DNA of 9,092 nt from JAFDVL01 sp043736395 (GCA_043736395.1 JAYTCQ010000285.1:1-9092), one strand, 5' to 3'; positions 1 through 8,098 are shown, counted from the stretch's first letter. Notes: a model not told the origin generated them from the sequence alone. A program made the numbers and translations.

Positions 1-69
1 AACAAGATGATAAGAAACACTGATGAATATTGGTCGTACGTAAATCCTGTTCATCTTGTCAATCCTGTC
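1..69. repeat. Interspersed-repeat-like segment: 9-base periodic motif plus inverted repeat
   Basis: Three consecutive 9-base units are visible at 43-51 (aatcctgtt), 52-60 (catcttgtc) and 61-69 (aatcctgtc). Bases 2-10 (acaagatga) are the exact reverse complement of 51-59 (tcatcttgt), so the segment can fold into a hairpin with a ~40-base loop. From general knowledge, the wording 'atcctgt-N2' in tandem is common in intergenic DNA of several bacterial phyla and gives spurious peptides rich in NPV/HPV; here it reads NPVHLVNPV in the receptor frame. If it is a palindromic element, its left arm is cut by the window start. It occupies the place where the receptor's signal peptide and N-terminal domain should be, so it marks an insertion, a recombination joint or an assembly chimera. 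Confidence 0.6.
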
Positions 70-3000
70 TCTACCGGTTTTATTTCGCTCACCTACTTAA
101 AAGTCACCCAGAGCGGTTTCAAGTCTTATACCAAAGAGAGTGTGAACATCTCACTCAACAACACTGTTCGCGAAGATGTGCGAATGGAAGTCGGGTCGGC
201 CTCTGAATCAGTCACGATTACGGCTGAGGCTCCAATTCTTCAAACGGATCGGGCTGACGTCAGCACTCAGCTTGATAAAGCGCAGATCTCCAATCTGCCC
301 ATCGGTGCGGGACGCAATTTCCAGCAGCTTTACAAAATTATTCCAGGAGCATCTTCACCTTCGGATGCGCACTCCGACGCGGGCAATCCGCAACGCGCTC
401 TCATCACGAATTTCAATGGCGTGTCTTACTCGAATAACAACACCCGACTGGATGGCGCAACGGTCAGCTATCCGTGGTTGCCGCACATCGTCGCCTATGT
501 CCCACCGCAGGATGCTGTCGAGGTCGTCAACGTTGTGACGAACAGCTTCGATGCTGAACAAGGCATGGCAGGTGGCGCAGCGGTCAACGTCCAGATCAAA
601 TCCGGCACGAATCAATTTCACGGCAGTGCACACGAATTTCACACCAACAGCCGTTTGAAAGCGCGTAATTATTTTTACTACCAACCCGGCACGTTGCCGA
701 AAAATATCTTCAATCAATTCGGAGGCACGTTCGGCGGTCCCATCATCAAGAACAAACTTTTTGCTTTTGGTTCTTACGAACGCACCGTACGGCGGCAAAA
801 TGCTTCGGCGTTTCGTACCCTGCCGACGGCAGCCTTACGGCAAGGGAATTTCGCTGGCACGGGGGCACAGATTTACGATCCGGCGACAGGCAATGCGGAT
901 GGCACAGGCCGCACACTGTTCCCCAACAACGCCATCCCGACTAATCGGATTGATCCGATTGCGCTGAAAATGATTGCGCTGATTCCCGATCCGAACCTCG
1001 TGGCTACCTCGCCTGTAAATAACTATTTCGCGAGCGGCACATACGAATTCAACCGTGACAATTATGATTTCAAGGTCAATTACATTCCTTCTGAAAAATC
1101 TACGTTGTTTGTTCGTTACTCAATTTCGCCGAGCCTGATTTTCGATCCGCCTTCATTAGGTGCGGCAGGTGGCGACGCGCTGGCAGGAGGTCAACCGGGC
1201 AACGCTCCGGGACGTGTGCAAAGCACAGCCATCGGCGGCACGTATACGCTTTCGACTACGCTTTTGCTTGATGGCAACATCGGCTTCACGCGGCAACGTC
1301 TGGGCGCGCAGAATATAGATATTGATAAAAATTATGGTCTGGATTTAGGCATTCCCGGCACGAACGGGCCGGACAGATTGCAAGGCGGCTATCCCCGCTT
1401 CTTCTTTGGTGGCGGCAACAATTTTTCCAATATCGGCAATCCAAATCAATCCAATCCATTTTTGTTCCGCGACAATCAATACGTGGCGGCTGGTAACATG
1501 TCATGGATGCGGGGCGCGCATTCGTTCCGCTTTGGCAGTGAATATACCTATTACACGATCAACCATTTTCAGCCGCAGGCGGCCTTTGGCCCGCGCGGTG
1601 GTTTCACTTTCACCGGTGGGCTGACGTCATTAAGAGTTATCCAACCGCCGCTTCCGGCACAGCAGCTCCCCCCACCGCCGACGACGACACTGTACAACAA
1701 TTGGGCAGACTTCCTGCTCGGCTTACCGCAAAGCATGGGCAAGGATTTGCAGAACATCAATCCGGCAGCAGTTCGCATGCCAGGCTGGGGCGTTTACGCG
1801 CGTGACCAATGGCAAGTCAATCGCAAACTGACGCTCAATTTCGGCACACGCTTCGAGCGTTATCCGTTCGCTACCCGCGATCATCGCGGAGCAGAACGTT
1901 ATGATCCACTGATTGACCGCGTCCTGATTGGAGGTCTCGGCAACACACCGAACGACACGGGTGTTGACGTCGGCATCGGGCAATTCGCTCCGCGTTTCGG
2001 TCTCGCTTATCGCGCGACGGATAAGACAGTCATCCGCGCAGGCTTTGGCATCAGCGTTGATCCAAATTCATTCCGGGCAATGCGTGACGCCTATCCTGCG
2101 ACGATTTCGCTGCAACTTTCCGGGGCATCGGCATTTCAGGCAGCAGGTGCTTTAAAGACGGGCTTGCCTGCTATCGTTTCGCCGGATATTTCATCAGGTT
2201 CGATCACGATGCCTGCCGCAATTGGCACCGTGACGTTCCCGCAAAAATTCAATCGCGGTTACATTCAATCGTATAACCTGACGATTCAACGTGACATCGG
2301 TAAAGGGTTCACGGCACAAGTCGGGTATGTAGGCTCACGCGCCATTCGGCAATTCGCCGCTGTGAATATCAACGCCGGAGAGGTGGGACTCGGCAACGCC
2401 GGACGTGCGCTTTTCGCCAAATACGGACGCATCGCCAACATCACGTCGCTGATTCCTTTCAATACATCCACCTATAATTCGTTGCAGACGCAAGTGACTC
2501 GTCGCTTGAATCCCAACGCGCAAATTGGAATGACTTATACTTTCTCGAAATCCATTGGCTATACGGATAACAGTGACTCCGGTCTGACCTTCCAGTCCGA
2601 GTCGCAATGGGCGCGCAATCGTGCGGTCGCAGGCTTTGATCGGACACACAACCTACAATTGTATGGCGTGTACGTATTGCCGTTCGGCGCGGGTCAGCGT
2701 TGGGCTACGGAAGGCCCTGCCTCATGGCTCGCGGGCGGTTGGCAATTCAATGCGATTATGAGCAAGACCAGCGGATTGCCGTTCACGGTAACTTCAGCCG
2801 GAAACTCGCTGAACGCACCCGGCAACACGCAAACCGCCGATCAGGTGAAAGCGGACGTAGCCATTCTCGGCGGCATTGGACGCGGCACGCCGTATTTCGA
2901 TCCGACTGCGTTTGCCCCCGTCACCGCTGTTCGTTATGGCAATGTAGGCCGTAACACGATGCGCGGTCCCGGCGTGTTCAATCTGGACGCGAGCCTGTTC

Positions 3001-3216
3001 CGCAATTTCAAACTGACCGAACGGTTTGGTCTGCAATTCCGCTCAGAGGTTTTCAATCTGACGAATACGCCTGCGTTCGGACTCCCCGGCGCGGTCGCGT
3101 CTTCGCCGACGCGCAATCCTGATGGTTCGATCATCAACCTGAATGGGTTTGGTGAGATTACGACAGCGGCGGGCACGGAACGACAATTCCGATTTGCACT
3201 GAAACTTTCGTTCTAA
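7..3216 (+). CDS. Oar-like TonB-dependent receptor, native N-terminus missing
   Basis: This is an outer-membrane 22-stranded-barrel receptor of the Oar/carboxypeptidase-regulatory-like type, which is expanded in Acidobacteriota and is thought to import large ligands such as glycans or peptides using TonB energy. Residues ~30-60 (LKVTQSGFKSYTKESVNISL) are the tail of a CarboxypepD_reg/CnaB-like domain. Residues ~66-85 (ESVTITAEAPILQTD) form the usual linker before the plug. The plug covers ~85-215 and includes NVVTNSFDAEQG and VQIKSGTNQFHGS. The rest is barrel and ends in ...FRFALKLSF, with the terminal Phe typical of the outer-membrane assembly signal. A proline-rich loop lies at 546-558. The ATG at 7 is only the first in-frame start. 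It has no visible ribosome binding site, and residues 1-~29 (NPVHLVNPV and neighbours) derive from repeat DNA. A signal peptide and most of the first domain, perhaps 80-110 residues, are absent. As it stands the product would probably not be exported, so it may be a 5'-truncated pseudogene or a contig-edge artefact. Ligand unknown. Confidence 0.9.
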   Translation: MIRNTDEYWSYVNPVHLVNPVSTGFISLTYLKVTQSGFKSYTKESVNISLNNTVREDVRMEVGSASESVTITAEAPILQTDRADVSTQLDKAQISNLPIGAGRNFQQLYKIIPGASSPSDAHSDAGNPQRALITNFNGVSYSNNNTRLDGATVSYPWLPHIVAYVPPQDAVEVVNVVTNSFDAEQGMAGGAAVNVQIKSGTNQFHGSAHEFHTNSRLKARNYFYYQPGTLPKNIFNQFGGTFGGPIIKNKLFAFGSYERTVRRQNASAFRTLPTAALRQGNFAGTGAQIYDPATGNADGTGRTLFPNNAIPTNRIDPIALKMIALIPDPNLVATSPVNNYFASGTYEFNRDNYDFKVNYIPSEKSTLFVRYSISPSLIFDPPSLGAAGGDALAGGQPGNAPGRVQSTAIGGTYTLSTTLLLDGNIGFTRQRLGAQNIDIDKNYGLDLGIPGTNGPDRLQGGYPRFFFGGGNNFSNIGNPNQSNPFLFRDNQYVAAGNMSWMRGAHSFRFGSEYTYYTINHFQPQAAFGPRGGFTFTGGLTSLRVIQPPLPAQQLPPPPTTTLYNNWADFLLGLPQSMGKDLQNINPAAVRMPGWGVYARDQWQVNRKLTLNFGTRFERYPFATRDHRGAERYDPLIDRVLIGGLGNTPNDTGVDVGIGQFAPRFGLAYRATDKTVIRAGFGISVDPNSFRAMRDAYPATISLQLSGASAFQAAGALKTGLPAIVSPDISSGSITMPAAIGTVTFPQKFNRGYIQSYNLTIQRDIGKGFTAQVGYVGSRAIRQFAAVNINAGEVGLGNAGRALFAKYGRIANITSLIPFNTSTYNSLQTQVTRRLNPNAQIGMTYTFSKSIGYTDNSDSGLTFQSESQWARNRAVAGFDRTHNLQLYGVYVLPFGAGQRWATEGPASWLAGGWQFNAIMSKTSGLPFTVTSAGNSLNAPGNTQTADQVKADVAILGGIGRGTPYFDPTAFAPVTAVRYGNVGRNTMRGPGVFNLDASLFRNFKLTERFGLQFRSEVFNLTNTPAFGLPGAVASSPTRNPDGSIINLNGFGEITTAAGTERQFRFALKLSF

Positions 3217-3226
3217 AAAACTGCTA

Positions 3227-3255
3227 TTTCAAACTCAGGAGTGCGCCAGTATAAT
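3227..3255 (+). promoter_or_regulatory. Possible sigma-70-type promoter with -10 inside terminator loop
   Basis: A perfect TATAAT hexamer occupies 3250-3255, inside the 9-base loop of the receptor terminator. Seventeen bases upstream, 3227-3232 reads tttcaa, a poor match (3 of 6) to the -35 consensus. If active, it would start the mRNA of the exported heme/HEAT gene about 45 bases before its ATG at 3308. The AT-rich stretch 3271-3307 shows no better promoter by eye. The hexamer is seen; its promoter function is inferred. Confidence 0.3.
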
Positions 3256-3276
3256 GTTGGCGCACTCCTTTTTTTT
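3237..3276 (+). terminator. Strong intrinsic terminator after the receptor gene
   Basis: A perfect 12-base-pair, GC-rich stem is formed by 3237-3248 (aggagtgcgcca) and 3258-3269 (tggcgcactcct), with a 9-base loop at 3249-3257. An uninterrupted run of eight T follows at 3269-3276. It begins 20 bases after the receptor stop codon. It should end the receptor transcript and separate it from the downstream gene. Confidence 0.93.
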
Positions 3277-3307
3277 GAGCTAATTAAATCGTCAGGGTTA
3301 AATATTT

Positions 3308-6300
3308 ATGTCCGCCAAAAGCTTCAAAATCATCGCCGTTGTTTTAGTCTCGTGTCTGGCTGTCGCGACAGTTTTTTCGCCGAACTTCACTTCAGGTGCG
3401 GCTGAAAAATCTCCGTTCAAAAAAATCTTGAACGCCAGCGAATCACTAGCTCCGAACGCGTCAAAATCTTATGCGTTGGAAATCGGCGCAAAACTTTCTT
3501 CGTTGAGTGTTTCGATTCCTACGCCTTCAGCGATGGGCGATACGGGGACAATTGAGGTCACGCTCAGAGAAGGTGAAAAAATTATTGCGAGTAAGCCGCT
3601 CCACGTGGGCGATCCAGATTTGTATCTGACTTTTCGTGCAAATAAAGCGACGCTCGAACTGAAATCAAATACGAAAGATTCCATCGCGCCGAACATTTCC
3701 GTCCTGCAATGGCCTGACAATAAATCGCCCAACGTCGAAGCCGAACCCAACAATTCATGGCAGGACGCGAATGAATTTCAATTAGGCAAAACGATGTTCG
3801 CGACTGCGGATGACATCTCGTATATCGTGCCTCTGAATGCTGATACTAAAAGCTTCAAACGCGGCTACGAACAAACGCCGGAATACGATGATCGTTTGCC
3901 GGAAGGCGGCGCGGATTGGTTCAAATTTAACTACGAACAAGACAAACCGAGCCTTGTACATTTTGAAATTGACCTGCTCGAACGCGACAACATTCCCGTA
4001 GATGTTTCTGTTTTTTCCGTCGTCAACAATCAAGCTGTGCCGTATGAAAAAGGCGCTGATCCGGTCACGCCGCCGCACGAAGTTCAGGCTTTGCCCGGCA
4101 ACAAATTCACGACACGCGTGCTTACGAAAGGCACATATTACGTCAGGGTCGAAGCACGTCATCCGGCCTATCAACTTCGCACGTATATTTACGATGTCGC
4201 GCCTTACACCGATCCGCGCAAAGCCGTGCGCGCCGGAATGGATTACATCGTCAGCGCTGGTGACAGTTGGCACGCAAACACTCCCAGGCATGGCGGCATC
4301 GTCAATCGCGTCTCCAACAATCACAACGAGACAATGGGTTGTGTCGCCTGTCACGCAACGCACTTTCCGTTGCGTGCCGAATTGACCGCGAAGCAGAACG
4401 GCTACACGATCAACAAACGCGCGGCAGTGCAATTTCTGACGGAGCGTTTTTACAATACGACACGCCCGTTTTACGGCTATCCAGATGCAAGTTGGACGCG
4501 CGTGATTTCAGCTTCGGCAAATGTGCTCAGTCGAATGGCGGGCTTGCTGAACATTTACGAAAACGAAATCACCGGCGAGAAGCATCCCGAATACTTAAAG
4601 GGCGTCGTCAATTATTTGAAGCTGTATTACAAAGGGCGAACGACGTTGCCGCCCGATGAAAGCAACGGAAATACCCCACTGGTCAGCGCGTATGAAGTGG
4701 CAATGTACTCGTGGAAAGCATTTGATGAGAACGCCAAACAAAATGGCGATGCGGAATCAATTCAATACCGCGATTTGACGCGAAAATTAATCGAACAGGA
4801 TCGGCACAAAAACCTGATTGACCTCTGCTATCAAACGATGGCATTGACGATGATTGACGCAAAAGCGTACGCCGAAAAAATCAAACGAAATTCTGAAAGA
4901 ATTTTGTCACTGCAACGCGCCGACGGGCAATGGTCAATGCTGTTCGAGCCGGACAGTAGCCCCGTAGAATTTCAAACCGGACATAGCCTCTACACGCTCG
5001 CGCTCGCCGGATACACGCCCGAAAATCCGAAGATAAAACGTGGCGTAGATTATTTGCTTTCCCGTCAACAGGAATGGGGCGGCTGGTTCGATCCACGTCA
5101 ATCGTATGAAAATTTTCGGACTCCATTTCGTGAGACGCAATTCGCTGTGATGGCACTTTCACAGTTGTATCCAGAGGCGAATAAACAGAAGGGATGGAAC
5201 GCTGAAACCTCAGAAGAATTGTCCGACGATCCCTATCTTCAGCTAGAACAAATGAATAAAACCTGGGACATGAATTTAACTCTAAAACCGCTATTTCTGG
5301 AAAGCTGTTTTGAAAACGACGAACCGTTGATTCGACAACAAGCTCTGGCTATGACTGGAAGACTTAAAAAAATAATTCCTAATGGACTTGGCCCTAAAGC
5401 TGTGGACAACCTTGCCAGCCAGAATAAAATGGTTCAGTTAGCTTCTGCTTGGTCAACACGGGTAGTTCGTGGTGCCATGCTTGGTACATCACCTTTAGGT
5501 TTCGTTACTTACGAAGAGTTGACTAAACCTTCGCCGCACAAAGATGGATTCATAGGACTAATGCCAGCATCAGCTGAGCGATTACAATGGGGGCTGAGTA
5601 GAATTTTCAGTCAACATTTTAAAGATATATTTTTATTTAATGATTATTATGGTGAGTATCAAAAAGAAATTCTGAAAAACCTAAATACATCAGGCTCCCC
5701 AGTAGTTCGCATGCAAGCGGCAAAAACCTTAACGCAATGGTATTACTGGGCTAAACATGACTTTCAACGTTTGCCTATCGTTGATGCCATAATTGCGCGA
5801 ATCGGCACCGAAACACATCCCTGGGTACGCCGCAATCTCATCGAATCTCTTTACAGCATGGCCGATGAAAATGTGCGCTATCTCTACAACAATTGGATAG
5901 GATTGTTGCCGCAAGCCGAAGACCGTGAACGCGCGAAACTTGGCCATCGCAACAACAGTTTGCAAATGGCTACACGGATTGCACGCGCACTGGAAAACGG
6001 CAATAATTTACAACGCGAAGGACTCTTGCAAGCGATTACTGAATTTCATTTACGCGCGGGTGGATACGCAGGCGGAGGCCGTTACACCCGCATCGGCAAC
6101 GATATCGAGAACGTACAGTTTTACGACGAAGGCGCGAAGCTCATCGAAAAATCCTTAGTCCCCTTGATCTCATCCGACAATCAAAAAATTCGCAGGCAAG
6201 CGATCATTGCGGCGAATACGGTACGCGATCAATCATTGGATTCTCTACCGCTTTTAGTGCTGCAACAACTCAATGATCCGAGCGCAGAAATTCGAAACGC

Positions 6301-7405
6301 CGCGCAGGAAACCTATCGTTTGTTGCCGCTGGAAATTCGTGCGCAAAATAAACAAGCCGCGATTGGAATTTTGAAATCTTTGCTGGCGAGCCAATACCCA
6401 GCCGCGCAAACTGCGGGGCTGGAACGCCTGAAAGTCTTCAGCAATTCCGAAGCGACCGCAGAAAAATTGGACGCTGCTGTCCGCGATTTTGCGCTTAAAG
6501 CTGATCGTCAAGTCGCGCCTGCTGCCATCCTTGCGCTCTCAGAATTCCCGCAACTCAGCAGCGATTCTGAGATTCAATCGCGCATCTCCTCCGCTTTGCA
6601 AGCTAGCGAAATGCGTTTGCAGACCGCGGCTGCGCAATTAACCATGAGTAAATCAGAATGGCGCGCAGCCCCGTCAATAAAGGCTGCTCTTGATGGCTTG
6701 CTAAAATCCAAAGACGTTGCCACGCGGCGTTTAATACTCTGTTTAGTCACGGATACGACATCGGTGCAAAGGGATTTAGGTCTGCCCGCGATCGTCGCCG
6801 AATCCTGCTACGACGTGAATGATCAAGTCCGCGCTGCCGCCTTGAGCGCAGCTCGTCGCGCGCCTTCCCTGCTCAAAAATAATGCTGTCAAAACCGGCCT
6901 CGCAAAATTGATGGTGGACAATAACCCATCGCTTCAGGAACAAGCCGTAGCCTTCGTACAAGGTCAGGGCGACACCTATTTAGACGGAGCCGCTGCCGTC
7001 GCGAAAGCCGCTGCGAACGTCTCGCAAGTTTCGAAAACGAATCTTGATTACAATTATTTTGCGCAGCGCGTGATGCCGTTGTTAGCGACCAAAGGCGCGG
7101 ACGGCAATGCCTGTATGACTTGCCATTTCAATCACACGATCCTAAAATTAAATCTACCGGGAGCAGATGGAAAATTCACGGAAGAGCAACTACGCGACAA
7201 TTTCACTTCGGCTCTGCGCGTAGTCAATCCGATGGTTCCTGAAAATAGCCTGATCCTGCGCAAACCGCTCGGCAACGCCGATGTCGAAGGACAAGTTGGG
7301 GCGAGGAAAATTGCACACGGAGGAGGACAACGCTGGACGGGTGTAGACGATGCCGCTTACAAAACGATTTTAGATTGGATCAACGGGGCGAAGCTGACCA
7401 ATTGA
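3308..7405 (+). CDS. Exported diheme c-type cytochrome / alpha-toroid / HEAT-repeat protein
   Basis: This is a very large secreted protein of 1365 residues; I recognise domain types but no characterised family. Residues 1-~32 form a Sec signal peptide: basic start (KSFK), hydrophobic core IIAVVLVSCLAVATVF, then a small-residue region SGAA. Residues ~143-300 resemble a PPC-type beta domain (EPNN at 146-149, GADWFKF, GTYYVRVEARHP). A heme-attachment motif CVACH lies at C345-H349. Residues ~370-620 look like a squalene-cyclase/prenyltransferase alpha/alpha toroid, with QW-like motifs LQRADGQW (535-542) and QQEWGGWF (587-594). HEAT-like helical repeats fill ~660-1230 (e.g. SPVVRMQAAKTL, ETHPWVRRNLIESL, NQKIRRQAIIAA, SAEIRNAAQETY, NDQVRAAALSAARRA). 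A C-terminal cytochrome-like domain (~1250-1365) has CMTCH at C1269-H1273 and a late AHGGG with H1337, similar to the cytochrome modules of planctomycete and acidobacterial envelope proteins. The ATG has only a weak AGGG about 10 bases upstream. A role in periplasmic or surface electron transfer is inferred; substrate unknown. The region 5200-5760 differs in base composition. Confidence 0.85.
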   Translation: MSAKSFKIIAVVLVSCLAVATVFSPNFTSGAAEKSPFKKILNASESLAPNASKSYALEIGAKLSSLSVSIPTPSAMGDTGTIEVTLREGEKIIASKPLHVGDPDLYLTFRANKATLELKSNTKDSIAPNISVLQWPDNKSPNVEAEPNNSWQDANEFQLGKTMFATADDISYIVPLNADTKSFKRGYEQTPEYDDRLPEGGADWFKFNYEQDKPSLVHFEIDLLERDNIPVDVSVFSVVNNQAVPYEKGADPVTPPHEVQALPGNKFTTRVLTKGTYYVRVEARHPAYQLRTYIYDVAPYTDPRKAVRAGMDYIVSAGDSWHANTPRHGGIVNRVSNNHNETMGCVACHATHFPLRAELTAKQNGYTINKRAAVQFLTERFYNTTRPFYGYPDASWTRVISASANVLSRMAGLLNIYENEITGEKHPEYLKGVVNYLKLYYKGRTTLPPDESNGNTPLVSAYEVAMYSWKAFDENAKQNGDAESIQYRDLTRKLIEQDRHKNLIDLCYQTMALTMIDAKAYAEKIKRNSERILSLQRADGQWSMLFEPDSSPVEFQTGHSLYTLALAGYTPENPKIKRGVDYLLSRQQEWGGWFDPRQSYENFRTPFRETQFAVMALSQLYPEANKQKGWNAETSEELSDDPYLQLEQMNKTWDMNLTLKPLFLESCFENDEPLIRQQALAMTGRLKKIIPNGLGPKAVDNLASQNKMVQLASAWSTRVVRGAMLGTSPLGFVTYEELTKPSPHKDGFIGLMPASAERLQWGLSRIFSQHFKDIFLFNDYYGEYQKEILKNLNTSGSPVVRMQAAKTLTQWYYWAKHDFQRLPIVDAIIARIGTETHPWVRRNLIESLYSMADENVRYLYNNWIGLLPQAEDRERAKLGHRNNSLQMATRIARALENGNNLQREGLLQAITEFHLRAGGYAGGGRYTRIGNDIENVQFYDEGAKLIEKSLVPLISSDNQKIRRQAIIAANTVRDQSLDSLPLLVLQQLNDPSAEIRNAAQETYRLLPLEIRAQNKQAAIGILKSLLASQYPAAQTAGLERLKVFSNSEATAEKLDAAVRDFALKADRQVAPAAILALSEFPQLSSDSEIQSRISSALQASEMRLQTAAAQLTMSKSEWRAAPSIKAALDGLLKSKDVATRRLILCLVTDTTSVQRDLGLPAIVAESCYDVNDQVRAAALSAARRAPSLLKNNAVKTGLAKLMVDNNPSLQEQAVAFVQGQGDTYLDGAAAVAKAAANVSQVSKTNLDYNYFAQRVMPLLATKGADGNACMTCHFNHTILKLNLPGADGKFTEEQLRDNFTSALRVVNPMVPENSLILRKPLGNADVEGQVGARKIAHGGGQRWTGVDDAAYKTILDWINGAKLTN
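5200..5760 (+). other. AT-rich patch within the HEAT/heme gene
   Basis: By hand count, 5161-5760 is about 41% G+C, and 5581-5700 is only about 29%. Sampled blocks upstream (4381-4500) are about 52-53%. Codon choice shifts as well, with many TTA, CTT, ATA, AGA and GGA codons, whereas the flanks favour GCG, CGC and AAC-type codons. The reading frame is uninterrupted and the encoded residues (~632-817) still look like helical repeats. Boundaries are approximate. Confidence 0.5.
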
Positions 7406-7442
7406 AGCTGTGTTAAGATTCAAAAAGAATTTGGAGTAAAAA

Positions 7443-8003
7443 ATGACAGCTGTGATCCAACGACATCAATTTACCATCAACGAATATCATCGAATGCGCG
7501 ATGCCCGCATCTTTGCAGAAGATGATCGGATTGAATTAATTGACGGAGAGATTATCAAGATGGCTCCCATTGGCCCCAGACACGCCGCCTGCGTGAAACG
7601 ATTAGCAGAGTATTTAGGTGAAAAAGTTCGAAAACTTGCAATTGTCGGAGTCCAAGACCCTGTCTTGCTCAGCGATTTTTCTGAACCTCAACCAGATATA
7701 TCGTTACTGAAAAGACGTGAAGATTTTTATTCCGAAGCGCATCCAACTCCCGAAGACATTTTAATCGCAATCGAAGTCGCTGACACCACTGCCGAGAATG
7801 ATCGTCAGATAAAAATTCCTTCGTATGCACGCGCTGAAATTCAAGAAGTTTGGCTGATAGATTTGCCCAGTGATCGCATTGAAATTTACACCCATCCAAA
7901 CAGTGGAATTTATCAGGAAATCCGTACCGTTCTGCGCGGTCAAAAAATTATTTCACCAGCATTTCCAAATCTCAAACTGAAAGCCGATGACGTTCTGGGA
8001 TGA
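7443..8003 (+). CDS. Uma2-family putative restriction-type endonuclease (DUF820)
   Basis: This 186-residue protein matches the Uma2 family (PF05685), a PD-(D/E)xK nuclease fold very abundant in cyanobacteria, Chloroflexota and Acidobacteriota. Its biological role is largely unproven. Family hallmarks appear in order: an N-terminal FTINEYHRM helix, RIELIDGEI with E31/E36, a GPRHA stretch with H47, QPDISLL with catalytic-type D85, IAIEVADTT with E111, and K124 in RQIKIPSYA, followed by EVWLIDLPSDRIEIY. All expected acidic and lysine positions are present and the length is normal, so the gene is probably intact. The start is well supported by GGAG at 7433-7436, six bases before the ATG. It lies 37 bases after the heme/HEAT gene with no visible terminator between them, so read-through from that gene is likely. 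It carries no methylase partner, and no toxin or antitoxin neighbour is visible. Confidence 0.92.
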   Translation: MTAVIQRHQFTINEYHRMRDARIFAEDDRIELIDGEIIKMAPIGPRHAACVKRLAEYLGEKVRKLAIVGVQDPVLLSDFSEPQPDISLLKRREDFYSEAHPTPEDILIAIEVADTTAENDRQIKIPSYARAEIQEVWLIDLPSDRIEIYTHPNSGIYQEIRTVLRGQKIISPAFPNLKLKADDVLG

Positions 8004-8011
8004 ACGGTCAT

Positions 8012-8098
8012 CGCTTTAGCAAATCAAAAAAAGCGTACGACAAACGTCCCGTTTGTTGTTCATTTGGGCTATCGCTTCTTCCGCTTTTTCAAATCAAA
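8012..8098. repeat. Imperfect 17-base direct repeat pair
   Basis: Bases 8012-8028 (cgctttagcaaatcaaa) and 8082-8098 (cgctttttcaaatcaaa) match at 15 of 17 positions. The second copy lies in the last codons of the cyanophycinase-like gene and encodes part of its lysine/arginine-rich tail; the first is between the convergent genes. It may be an old local duplication that altered the 3' end of the gene, or chance similarity in low-complexity DNA. Confidence 0.35.
8026..8059 (-). terminator. Possible terminator for the cyanophycinase-like gene
   Basis: Between the two convergent genes, 8037-8046 (acgacaaacg) pairs with 8050-8059 (cgtttgttgt) over ten positions, one of them a G-U wobble, with a three-base loop. 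Read on the - strand, seven T (bases 8032-8026) follow the stem after four bases. The hairpin begins 9 bases after the stop codon at 8069-8071. The spacing to the T run is slightly long and the stem is AT-rich, so efficiency is uncertain. On the + strand no T run follows, so it would work poorly for the Uma2 gene. Confidence 0.45.

Noticed and set aside
355..798. 147-codon open frame on the - strand
   Set aside because: It is antisense to the highly recognisable receptor plug, has an arginine-rich low-complexity translation and no start signal; a shadow frame.
3782..4432. 216-codon open frame on the - strand
   Set aside because: It lies wholly inside the heme/HEAT gene, opposite its PPC-like and first heme region. 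It shows no recognisable domain and is explained by the codon bias of the sense strand.
4340..7126. Two CxxCH motifs considered as evidence for two fused or frameshifted genes
   Set aside because: The frame is continuous over 1365 codons with one signal peptide and no internal start with a good ribosome site, so a single multidomain protein is the simpler reading.
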